Assembly (NCBI GenBank): GCA_020444425.1
Contig: JAHLLB010000010.1
Coordinates: forward strand, 47,205 to 111,204
Direction of reading: 5' to 3'
Origin: a bacterium
GTDB lineage: Bacteria > Electryoneota > Electryoneia > Electryoneales > Electryoneaceae
DNA: 64,000 bases
Part shown: piece by piece, positions 1 to 8,151 of the stretch
Position numbering within the stretch: the stretch's first letter is position 1
Layout of the letters: each line of letters starts with the position of its first letter
Made by a program: the position numbers and the translations under genes
Notes under the pieces: model-generated
The model's input: the letters and a program-made list of their open reading frames with translations, nothing else
Databases searched by the model: none
Told to the model about the DNA's origin: nothing

Positions 1-42
1 GCCGCCCGCGAAGACTGGTTTGCCGATCAGCAAGCCGACTGA
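1..42 (+). CDS. Possible C-terminal tail of a truncated upstream gene
   Basis: The first frame reads 13 codons (ending DWFADQQAD) to a TGA at 40-42 with GC-rich, acidic coding character. It is cut by the window edge, so the family cannot be told. The other frames are also open over this short span, so this is only a plausible reading. Confidence 0.35.
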   Translation, partial: AAREDWFADQQAD

Positions 43-207
43 CAGTCACCTGTAGAACCAGGAATTTCAAGTCGTCACACCAGGTGTTTTCAGTTGGCTG
101 TTAGACGATTTTTCTCAGACGGATTGTCCCATCTGATTTCATTCATCGCTCGGGATTGATCGTTCGCCCCATTGGGCGGGGTACGTATACAAGCGAACGT
201 GTTGTGT

Positions 208-280
208 GAGGATGTAGCTCAGCTGGTAGAGCAGGGGCCTTTTAAGCCCAAGGCCGTGGGTTCGAGTCCCACCATCCTCA
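208..280 (+). tRNA. tRNA-Lys (anticodon TTT)
   Basis: A full cloverleaf can be drawn. The acceptor stem GAGGATG (208-214) pairs with CATCCTC (273-279), followed by discriminator A280. The D arm is GCTC/GAGC, the anticodon loop CTTTTAA has TTT at 241-243, and the T arm is GTGGG-TTCGAGT-CCCAC. No CCA is encoded. The top pair of the anticodon stem is a G-A mismatch. The gene stands alone between a possible gene end and the hairpin at 286-317. It decodes AAA/AAG lysine codons. Confidence 0.95.
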
Positions 281-285
281 CAAGA

Positions 286-317
286 AATCGGCCATCCGTG
301 AGAACGGGTGGCCGATT
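286..317. terminator. Strong 14-bp hairpin between tRNA-Lys and a convergent gene
   Basis: AATCGGCCA (286-294) pairs with TGGCCGATT (309-317), and the inner TCCGT/ACGGG extends the stem to 14 bp around a GAGA loop. There is no long T-run on either strand. It starts 5 nt after tRNA-Lys and lies 66 nt beyond the stop of the convergent gene, so it probably ends or protects transcripts from both sides. Confidence 0.6.
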
Positions 318-382
318 ATGTATGTGGATACTTCCAGCGGGCTTTCTCAACGCATCCCGGTCACGCGTTGACGTGAACGATG

Positions 383-3300
383 TCACCGCAGCACGGTCAC
401 CCGTTGCGGCGAGCTGTGACCGCCGTGCCAGGCCAGGTGTGCGAAGTAGGTGCCGGAGGCGTGGGTGGTGGCGTTCCAGATCACTGTTTGCATGCCCGCT
501 CCGGCTACTACTGGTAGCGGGAGAGTCGCGACGCGTTGTCCGAGGAGATTGGAAACAACGACGCGCAGGTTCTGCCCTTGCCATCCGCTGGGCAGCATCA
601 CCTGGAGGGTGACCGATGGGTTGGCCGGGTTGGGATAGACCGGCAGCAGCGTGGGGACACCGGGCAACGCCGGGGAGTCCTCGGATTCCGAACCTCGCTG
701 CGGACCGTCCGGCACACCGACATACCCGCCCGCGAAGGTGAATACCGCTCCGGCGCCGTACAGTTCCTGTCCGATCTGGCCGGACAGCTGGGCGCCGTCA
801 CGCAAATCCTCCAGTGGGATGTACAGGTCGAGATCGTTGAAGCCGATCTCCGGACTGTCATCGATCATCGCGTCCGGAATGTTTGGCGGTAACGAATACC
901 AGACCGGTTCATTCATGCGCTCGAGGATGTTTTCGAGCAAAGTCGCAACGTCCGGATCGAGGTGACCTCCAGCTGTCTCGTGGGCTTCCCGCAGATACCT
1001 GTAGACCTCGTGCTGCTCCTTCGCCGCGATGTAGTGGATCGTGTGCATCGCGTTGAAACCGCCCATAACGGTGTAGTCCGCAGCGTACCCGTAATCGCTT
1101 TCATACAGCCACACGTGCCGCAGCAAGTTGCCCAGCGACAGGTTGAGCAGGTCGAGATACTCCAGATCTTCGGTGATGGCGTAGAGTTTTGCGCATGCCG
1201 CTGCCGAGGCTGCGGTCATGTGCATTTCGTACGTCATGTCCATGCCGGTACCATGCAAGGCCTGGACCGACGCCTCGGCCTCGTCGAAGTACATGTCATT
1301 GCCGCTGTGATACCACAGGGCGAGCATCAACCAGGCGTACGCACCGGCAACATCCGGTTCACTCCCGCTGATCGGCGACCAGGTTCCGTATTCGAAGAAA
1401 ACGGGGAAATGGTAATCGACGTTTCGCGCAAAGGCGATCACCGCCGGAATGGAATCATACAGCAGGTCACGCGCGGTCGCATTTCCCATCAGCATCAGTC
1501 GGGCGAGATCGCAGTGCAGTTGGATGGTATACCAACTGTCACCCGTGGCAATGCCAGTGTTGGGCGCGTTGTTGACGAAGGTCTGGTGTTCCTCATTCCA
1601 GAAGTACGGCAGCGTCGCGGTCAAGGTGGAAGCCAGTTGTTCACCGTCCGGATCGTCGTTGTACTCGAGCCAGGCGGTCAATGCGACCAGCACATCCAGT
1701 TGAGCGATCGCTTCAGCCGCGCCGGGACGATCGGCACCGACATATGCCCGCAGCATCGGCTGCTGACCGACTATCGTCCAGCAATCGTCCGTGTTCAGCA
1801 GGTTGTCGATCGCCAGCTCGGCGATCTGATACCACGGCAGCACTAGTGGATCCGGCCAATACGACGGCGATCCCGCATGGATCGCAAGACTGGATGTGTA
1901 ACGCGTCGCAACATCGACTTCATCCGCCGGGTAGCCGCGTTGCAGGTGCACTTCCGATTTCGCCAGAACAATGTCCTCGCCGCTGGAGACTGAACCTCCC
2001 GCCAACGGTGGTCGGAAGCCGAAGCCGTTTTCGTTGCCCCCCACTCCCTGCACCGGAAATTCTCCCGCGAGATTGAACCACGGATCCAAGTCAGACAGGT
2101 ATTCGAAATAGGATGCTGTACCCTGAATCGCTTCTGTGTCTTCGATCAGCACGGAGGGTGTAGCGTATGGCTGCTGCACGCTGTGAACCGTGACTGGCGT
2201 CGAGGTAGGAATCCCGTCCTCCGCGAACTGTATCGGCCACGTTGAGGTAGTGAATTCGGCGTTGCTTATGTCAGATGCTGTCACCGTCCAGAACAACCAC
2301 TCCGGCACAAACGGGATAATCAGTTCGGTTTCGGTGGTTCCCCAGTCGTGATCCTTGACCCAAGTCAGGTTGTACACCGTTGCTTCTTCGACCACCGCAA
2401 AGCTGCTCGCACCGGTCAGCAGATCGAGCCCGAACCCGTTCAACGGCAGCATCAGGTGGCGATCCGCACCGGGCAGTGACAGATGAACAACGTCACCGGT
2501 TTCCGTCTCATCCCAATAGATCGTGTACCCACCTGAGATCAGCTCGGCGTGTGTAGACGACCAGTCCACCAGCGTCACATCCCCCTCATCAGCCGGTTCG
2601 ACACCCGTCACGATGTGTTCCTGATCGCCGTCGATACCGTCCGGATCGTCAAGGACAACGCGGACATCGTAGAGCTGATCCGTCAAATCGCCGGAGTTGA
2701 GCCGGAAGGTTCCATCGACACGGTTCATCAACCCATGATGGGTCCAATCCGACTGGCCGGTGGGGCTTGTATACAGGTCGGCGGTGGCGTTCTGGTTGTC
2801 GTCTCCGGAGTAGGTCATGCGTGCGGAGATGGCGTCCACGATCCCGACCGCGCTTAGTTCACCAGGGATCAGCGCATCGCCAAGAGGGATCGCCTCGATA
2901 TCGTCCACCCACACCTGCCCGGACGCCAGCGCGCGTTTGCGCAGGTCCCAGTCGGCATAGTTTGCATTTGCGGGCGCCTGCAGTTCAACCATCACCTCAT
3001 ACCATCCGGCGTTGCTTACGGACTGGTCCAACCAGACGTAATGATCCGGCGCGATGATACCGCTCAGGTGTCCGCTCGCCTGCCCGGTACCAAAACGGAT
3101 GACCATCGCCCACCGATGGTCATCGTCGGAAGGGTTCGTGTTGACATTTTCCTGCCACACCCACATCGAGAAGCGGTAGTGTCCACCGGGTTCAACGGGG
3201 AACGCGTGACTCACCCACCACGCTTCGCCCTGCGAGCCGGACTGCGCTTTCAGGCTGCGTTCGCCGGTACGCGCGTGATCGTCCGCCCACGTGAGTGCGT

Positions 3301-3445
3301 CGGATGGGCCTTCACGGTAGAAATAATCGGGTGTCGAACCGGACCCGTCTTCGACGGAACCGTTCGGGAGGACGGACTGCGCCCATGCTTGGGGAGTCAT
3401 GAGCGCGAGTCCGAACAGCAACGAAAGGGTAATCGCGCGGGACAT
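383..3445 (-). CDS. Exported protein: carbohydrate-binding-like front, helical barrel middle, type IX-like sorting domain
   Basis: 1020 residues. The first 22 residues form a signal peptide ending in QAWAQ. Residues about 25-185 (NGSVEDGSG, 'GHYRFSMWVWQENVN', 'VWVDDIEAIP') resemble the CBM4/9-like jelly rolls common in surface glycan proteins. The middle and C-terminal half is rich in paired helices with many Trp, Tyr and Asp, like an alpha/alpha-barrel glycosidase or lyase, but no exact family is recognised. The last ~85 residues (YPNPANPSVTLQV ... SGTYFAHL) are a C-terminal sorting domain, implying outer-membrane export and surface anchoring. AGGGAGGA lies 6-7 nt before ATG. It lies downstream of the PorV-like gene across a heptad-repeat tract, and context suggests glycan breakdown. 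Confidence 0.85.
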   Translation of the reverse strand: MSRAITLSLLFGLALMTPQAWAQSVLPNGSVEDGSGSTPDYFYREGPSDALTWADDHARTGERSLKAQSGSQGEAWWVSHAFPVEPGGHYRFSMWVWQENVNTNPSDDDHRWAMVIRFGTGQASGHLSGIIAPDHYVWLDQSVSNAGWYEVMVELQAPANANYADWDLRKRALASGQVWVDDIEAIPLGDALIPGELSAVGIVDAISARMTYSGDDNQNATADLYTSPTGQSDWTHHGLMNRVDGTFRLNSGDLTDQLYDVRVVLDDPDGIDGDQEHIVTGVEPADEGDVTLVDWSSTHAELISGGYTIYWDETETGDVVHLSLPGADRHLMLPLNGFGLDLLTGASSFAVVEEATVYNLTWVKDHDWGTTETELIIPFVPEWLFWTVTASDISNAEFTTSTWPIQFAEDGIPTSTPVTVHSVQQPYATPSVLIEDTEAIQGTASYFEYLSDLDPWFNLAGEFPVQGVGGNENGFGFRPPLAGGSVSSGEDIVLAKSEVHLQRGYPADEVDVATRYTSSLAIHAGSPSYWPDPLVLPWYQIAELAIDNLLNTDDCWTIVGQQPMLRAYVGADRPGAAEAIAQLDVLVALTAWLEYNDDPDGEQLASTLTATLPYFWNEEHQTFVNNAPNTGIATGDSWYTIQLHCDLARLMLMGNATARDLLYDSIPAVIAFARNVDYHFPVFFEYGTWSPISGSEPDVAGAYAWLMLALWYHSGNDMYFDEAEASVQALHGTGMDMTYEMHMTAASAAACAKLYAITEDLEYLDLLNLSLGNLLRHVWLYESDYGYAADYTVMGGFNAMHTIHYIAAKEQHEVYRYLREAHETAGGHLDPDVATLLENILERMNEPVWYSLPPNIPDAMIDDSPEIGFNDLDLYIPLEDLRDGAQLSGQIGQELYGAGAVFTFAGGYVGVPDGPQRGSESEDSPALPGVPTLLPVYPNPANPSVTLQVMLPSGWQGQNLRVVVSNLLGQRVATLPLPVVAGAGMQTVIWNATTHASGTYFAHLAWHGGHSSPQRVTVLR

Positions 3446-3506
3446 GCTGTTTTCCTCCCTGACGGAAACGCGCCGGCGAACCAGCGCGGGGGTGGATAAT
3501 CGTTGT

Positions 3507-3742
3507 GTGTCTTTGGTCTGTGGTCTGTGGTCTTTGGTCTGTGGTCTGTGGACTGTGGTCTTTGGTCTGTGGTCAGTTGTCAGTTACCGCCTACCGCAGC
3601 CCGCAGTCCAGGTTGTGTGCCCCGACCGCAAGCGAGCTGGTCGGGATTATCTGCTGCTCATCAACCTCCGCCGACCGTAGTCCGCAGCCAATCGACCACA
3701 GCCCATCGCCCACAGCCTATAGCCTGAAGCCAACAGCCCATC
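3507..3742. repeat. Heptad-periodic tandem repeat tract
   Basis: The first part (about 3507-3590) is nearly perfect TGGTCTG/TGGTCTT heptamers. It drifts through TTGTCAG and CTACCGC, is interrupted by a CCCGACC/GGTCGGG hairpin (about 3620-3645), and resumes to 3742 as CCACAGC / CCATCGC / CTATAGC-type heptamers. The period is 7 bp throughout although the unit changes. It begins 62 bp upstream of the start of the minus-strand gene ending at 383 and abuts the stop of the PorV-like gene. No convincing coding potential is seen. Confidence 0.85.
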
Positions 3743-4777
3743 TCAGAACTGCACACCGAGACTGTAGCGGAACACATTTTCCAGCCGTCCGAAGTCGGCG
3801 TAGGTGATGTCCGCGATGAACGCGACATTGCTGTGCATACGATACCGCAGCCCGGCACCGAGGGTCATGCCCTGCTCGCTGTCGTCGAGGAACAGGGTTT
3901 TGTAGCCGCCACGCAGGTACGCCCAGTTGCGCATGTTCAGCTCAGCACCGAGGTTGACGTACTCGTAGTTGTTGTTCGGATGCACGGCGTCGATGGCGGC
4001 AATCAGCTTGTATTCTGTGCCGATATCCCACGGGTAGGATAACCCCGCCCGGAAGGTCAACGGCAGCGACCACGTCTCGGTTTCCAGGTTACCCTGGATC
4101 TTATCGTTATTTCCCGGGTTGTTCGGATCGGTATCGTAGTAGATGCGGGTGTCGCGTCCCGTCATTTGCATGTCGCTGCCCCAGTTGCTGATCGACATGC
4201 CCAGCTTCAACTTGTCAAAGGGTGTGTCGAACAGCAGGCCCATGTCTAGCGCCACGGCGGACGCGTCCATGTGCCAGATATACTGGCGAACGTACTTCCC
4301 GGTGACACCGATACTCAGCTTGTCGGTCAGCATCGCGGCGAAAGAGGCACCGAACGCCATGTCGCCGGCGTCGAAGAATTCGCCCGTACCGTCAGGCAAG
4401 TCTACGGTACGCACCGCCATCTCATCCATCGAAACAGTGGTTACAAACGCGCCAAGCGCCATGTTGTTGCCCACCGGAATCACACCGGATACGTTGTCGA
4501 AACTGATATCGGCCAGCCATTCGGCGTGCACGAACATCGTTTCCGAATACGGCAACCGGGCCATCCCGGCCGGGTTCCAGTAGATCGCGCTGGCGTCATT
4601 TGCGACCGCGACAAACGCACCACCCATGGAGGTCGCCCGTGCACCGATACCAACCTCAAGGAACGTTGCGGCGGTGGTACCGACCTTGGAGACGTTGCTG
4701 ACAAATTGTGCCTGTGCAATCGGAACGGTGAGCAGGACCGTCACCAGCACAGCGAGAATCAGACTCGAAGTTCTCAT
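3743..4777 (-). CDS. PorV/PorQ-type outer-membrane beta-barrel protein
   Basis: 344 residues with a Sec signal peptide (MRTSSLILAV...IAQAQF). The mature N-terminus has the hallmark of the PorV/UPF0164 family: 'FLEVGIGARATSMGGA' followed by 'NDASAIYWNPAGMA'. The rest is alternating beta-strand sequence ending in aromatic F at 'YSLGVQF', as in outer-membrane barrels. PorV shuttles type IX cargo to the surface attachment machinery in Bacteroidota; relatives here often sit beside a TonB receptor and a large exported protein, as in this window. GGGGAGGGG precedes the ATG, which lies 11 nt after the previous stop, so the three genes are one operon. Confidence 0.88.
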   Translation of the reverse strand: MRTSSLILAVLVTVLLTVPIAQAQFVSNVSKVGTTAATFLEVGIGARATSMGGAFVAVANDASAIYWNPAGMARLPYSETMFVHAEWLADISFDNVSGVIPVGNNMALGAFVTTVSMDEMAVRTVDLPDGTGEFFDAGDMAFGASFAAMLTDKLSIGVTGKYVRQYIWHMDASAVALDMGLLFDTPFDKLKLGMSISNWGSDMQMTGRDTRIYYDTDPNNPGNNDKIQGNLETETWSLPLTFRAGLSYPWDIGTEYKLIAAIDAVHPNNNYEYVNLGAELNMRNWAYLRGGYKTLFLDDSEQGMTLGAGLRYRMHSNVAFIADITYADFGRLENVFRYSLGVQF

Positions 4778-4788
4778 GGTCCCCTCCC

Positions 4789-7700
4789 CTATTTGATCAC
4801 CGCGAATTTGCCGATGTGTTCACCCACTCCCGGCGCATCCACGTGGTACAGGTAGATGCCGTACGCGATGTCCATCCCATCCTTGCTGACCATGTTCCAC
4901 GATTCCGCGCCGTTTTCCATCGGCTCGTTGTGGTAGATCGTGTCCACGAGATAGCCGGACATGGTGTAGATCCGGATCGTGCATTCCTTCGGCAGGTGGA
5001 TGAAGTCGATCTTGCGCGGACCACGGCCGGAGGTAAAGTTCACCCGCGGTTCCCACTCCGCGGCAACGACATACGGATTCGGCACCACTGCGATCTGGCC
5101 GAGCTGTTCCTTCTCGAGTCCACGATCGAGCTGTCCATCGTGCACGGTAAAGCGATACGTGTCATCCGGGCTGAAGGGTACGGGCGCGATATAGCCCTGC
5201 CGGTCACCGGCGGAGGGTTCAAGAATCGGCATGTCACCCAGCACAATGGTCGTGTCGAAACCGACAACGGTGGTATCGATCGACTCATTGTTGATCAGGA
5301 AGTAGTGTCCGAGGCCGAGAATGATCCGGCTCGGTTCTTCCTCGAAGGTGAGTTTCGGCAACACCCAGAAATCATGCCGCACATCAACTGAATCCCCCTG
5401 CCCGGTCGCCACTCGCACCGTGTCCGGCAGGTAGACGAAGTCGCTGGGTTCATCGAGTGTCAGGTTCCAGACCTGGAAATTGACCGGGATTTCCTTGAAC
5501 GAGCCGAGTGTGGAAATGCTGGTGTCGACGATTTCATCGCTGAACCGTACTTCGAAGGAATACGGCAGCTTCATCGACAGCATGAGACCGTTCTTGTCAC
5601 GGTAGAAGTCGATGTTGCTGTGGTAGTTTGTCCCGCCGGAAGTCACATACCAGGCGGTATCGAGTTCGACGGTTTCCATCTCGGCATAATCGACAAAACG
5701 ATTGAACGGCAGCACGCTGATGCCGTCGATCAATTCGGGTTCGAAGAATGATACGGCCTGGTGCCAGTACCGCAACGTGTCAGCGTCCGGATCTTCGGTG
5801 AAGTACCGTCCGCGCCGCAACTGGTCGCTGATCCAGAAGATCGGATCACCTTCCACGTACGGACCGAAATAGCCGAACACACCGGACGGACTCTCGTATT
5901 TCAGCACGTCATTGTTGTCGGTGATGTCGTACAACTGGAATCCATCAACGAAGTTGAGGAAACTCTGCCCGAACACCGGTGCTGGAGTGAACCGGACCTC
6001 GTACGTGTGTCCGTCCAGTAGCGAATCGGGGTTCAGGATCTCAACCTGGATCTCGGCGTTCGAACTACCGTTCGCGTGCTCGACACCGTTCTCCAGCTGC
6101 GGAGGCGTAAACCCTGCCGCCGGTGCGTTCGGCGTGGCTGTTGCCGTATTGATGTCCAGGGTGACTTCGCCACCAACATCGCCGATGATGGTGCTCGTGC
6201 ATTCGGTTGGTGCAATCCCAATGATGTTGCCGCTGGGATCGAGCTCCGGCACAAAGCGTACCCGGACACTGTCCGAACCGTCGGCGGCAACCAGCGTATC
6301 GATCAGCGTCTCACCTTCGATGTAGCCGTAATCGTAGGAGACCACAGCGTAGTAATACGGCATCCCGTTGGTGACTTCGGTATCGACGTACGAGTGCCGC
6401 AGTCCGGTATCCTCACCGAGGTCGAACGTCGCGCCGTACACGTTGACCGGATGCGGTCCGAACCGGCCGTCATCAAGGTCAAACTGAACGAGCGGTGAAC
6501 GGAAGGTTGCGTTGCCGTACGCGTCCGTCACGATCTTCGAATCGATGAAGCTCGGGTCGGTGCTGCGGTAAATCCGGTAGCCCTCGAAGTCGTATTCCTG
6601 CAGGAAACGGTCGTAGGAATCCTCCGCTCGGGTATCCCAGTACAGCGTGACTTTGTTGTCGCCGGCGTTGGCGGTGATCGTCGGTTTGTACGGTGGCTGG
6701 GCGAAGTTGTAGTTCGCGTTGTAGATCGCCTGCACCGTTTTCTTGTTGCGGATCAGGTCGTTTTCGTTGTTGCCGAACAGCAGCGCCATGCTGAATCGTT
6801 CGGTCTGGCCAACCACCAGTGGGAACTTGCCGGAGGCGAACATCATCCCGAGGTTGACGCCTTCCAGTTGCTCGTCTGTCGGCGGGGTCAAGCGCCCAAG
6901 AGCTTCCCAGTTCTGTTCTTCATCGATCAACTGGTAGGCGTGTAGCGCGAAAATGAGGAACGCCGTCAAGCCGATCTGGTCGGATTCGTCCTTGTCCAAC
7001 GCGTCGAAGTCGGGTTCGCCGGGGGTCGGCAGACCGTCGCCTTCGCCCTCGTCGGGCATGGTGTAGCTGAGGTCGTTTGGGCCGACACCGTCCAGACCGA
7101 CATCATCGTTCAGCGGTTCCGTCGGATCCCATTCGCCGTTCTCGTTGACATCGAGGTAAGGATCCCAGTCGCCATCGTTGTCGATGCCGTCCGAGCGGGA
7201 TTCGTCGACAATACCGTCTTCGTCGTTGTCAATGCCGTCCGTTTCGTTGCCTGGTGATTCGAGGTAGGCAAAGCCGGCATAGCCAACCGGCGCCCAACCC
7301 AGGTCACCCTCGCCGTCGCCGTCCCACGCATACGCGAGGTCGATATCGGTGAAATAGGAACCAGCGTCATCGGAGGAGTTGTCCGTGCCGCCAAGTCCCC
7401 AGTCGATCAGGAACCCGAAGATGGCCTTGTCGTAGTCGGTCTTCCCAATGTTTTCGATGTCGTAGTGCCAGAAGATGCAATCTTCCGCGAGCACGTGATT
7501 CCATTGGAACGCGCGCACGCCGACATTCAGTCCCAACCCTCGCCGCAACTCATCATCCGGATCAGGGTAAAAATCGTACTCGCTGTCCTTGGCGTCATCC
7601 ATCCGGAAGTAGGTTTCCAGGTCGGCGTTGAACACTCCGCGCCCGAAATACCCGTTCCAGTAGCCGTCCCATGCCGCATCGCGATCCGGCCAGGTCCAAG

Positions 7701-8142
7701 GCCAGGTCGAGGCGAGGTCCGACATCGCCGGTTCATCCTGATTCGGGTTGGCGTAGCCGGGTAACGGTTCCCAACCCAGGGCTTCCCCGGTAATTGGATC
7801 GAAGTCGACATCTTCACGGTACTGGGTTGACATCGGGTGAATCAGGTTACCGTTAACATCGTACGTTTCCGCCATCACCATCATCGCGACGCCGTCGATG
7901 TAGCTGTGGTTGGTGCCCTTCGGCCACACTCCAGATGGCTGCGTCGGCCAGTTGGCGATCATCCCGTAGTTGAAAAATTGGGTTACGACCTGGTTGCCGT
8001 TCATAATGCCGCGTTTGCGATGTTGACGGCTGCCGTAAGGGCCTTCCGCGAAAGCCTGTCCCAGCAGGCCGGTTGCGAGCACCAGCGCCAGGATGGTGGC
8101 CGGCGTCGCCCATCGGCTGAATCTGCGAACTGCTGCGCTCAT
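4789..8142 (-). CDS. Large exported protein with acidic Ca-type repeats, Fn3-like module and C-terminal sorting-like domain
   Basis: 1117 residues. A signal peptide ends near GQAFAEG. Residues about 310-400 carry Asp/Asn/Gly-rich calcium-type repeats ('DGIDNDEDGIVDES', 'DGIDNDGDWDPY'). Around 495-545 a fibronectin-III-like segment reads 'GDNKVTLYWDTRAE ... GYRIYRSTDPSF'. The end ('VVPNPYV', 'IRIYTMSGYLVDTI', 'YGIYLYHVDA') is a FlgD/sorting-type domain. Such proteins recur between a TonB receptor and a PorV-like barrel in uncultured FCB genomes; their molecular role is not established. AAGGAGGTGGC precedes the ATG and overlaps the receptor's stop region (9 nt gap), so translation is probably coupled. 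Confidence 0.85.
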   Translation of the reverse strand: MSAAVRRFSRWATPATILALVLATGLLGQAFAEGPYGSRQHRKRGIMNGNQVVTQFFNYGMIANWPTQPSGVWPKGTNHSYIDGVAMMVMAETYDVNGNLIHPMSTQYREDVDFDPITGEALGWEPLPGYANPNQDEPAMSDLASTWPWTWPDRDAAWDGYWNGYFGRGVFNADLETYFRMDDAKDSEYDFYPDPDDELRRGLGLNVGVRAFQWNHVLAEDCIFWHYDIENIGKTDYDKAIFGFLIDWGLGGTDNSSDDAGSYFTDIDLAYAWDGDGEGDLGWAPVGYAGFAYLESPGNETDGIDNDEDGIVDESRSDGIDNDGDWDPYLDVNENGEWDPTEPLNDDVGLDGVGPNDLSYTMPDEGEGDGLPTPGEPDFDALDKDESDQIGLTAFLIFALHAYQLIDEEQNWEALGRLTPPTDEQLEGVNLGMMFASGKFPLVVGQTERFSMALLFGNNENDLIRNKKTVQAIYNANYNFAQPPYKPTITANAGDNKVTLYWDTRAEDSYDRFLQEYDFEGYRIYRSTDPSFIDSKIVTDAYGNATFRSPLVQFDLDDGRFGPHPVNVYGATFDLGEDTGLRHSYVDTEVTNGMPYYYAVVSYDYGYIEGETLIDTLVAADGSDSVRVRFVPELDPSGNIIGIAPTECTSTIIGDVGGEVTLDINTATATPNAPAAGFTPPQLENGVEHANGSSNAEIQVEILNPDSLLDGHTYEVRFTPAPVFGQSFLNFVDGFQLYDITDNNDVLKYESPSGVFGYFGPYVEGDPIFWISDQLRRGRYFTEDPDADTLRYWHQAVSFFEPELIDGISVLPFNRFVDYAEMETVELDTAWYVTSGGTNYHSNIDFYRDKNGLMLSMKLPYSFEVRFSDEIVDTSISTLGSFKEIPVNFQVWNLTLDEPSDFVYLPDTVRVATGQGDSVDVRHDFWVLPKLTFEEEPSRIILGLGHYFLINNESIDTTVVGFDTTIVLGDMPILEPSAGDRQGYIAPVPFSPDDTYRFTVHDGQLDRGLEKEQLGQIAVVPNPYVVAAEWEPRVNFTSGRGPRKIDFIHLPKECTIRIYTMSGYLVDTIYHNEPMENGAESWNMVSKDGMDIAYGIYLYHVDAPGVGEHIGKFAVIK

Positions 8143-8151
8143 GCCACCTCC

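Noticed and set aside
3399..3807. Overlapping plus-strand frames of 74-100 codons rich in repeated VCGLWS
   Set aside because: They are translations of the heptad repeat tract; a 7-bp unit read in threes gives a 7-residue protein repeat with no other support.
4789..8142. SusD-like partner of the TonB receptor
   Set aside because: No lipobox and no TPR-rich SusD sequence; instead Ca-type repeats, Fn3-like segment and a sorting-type end.
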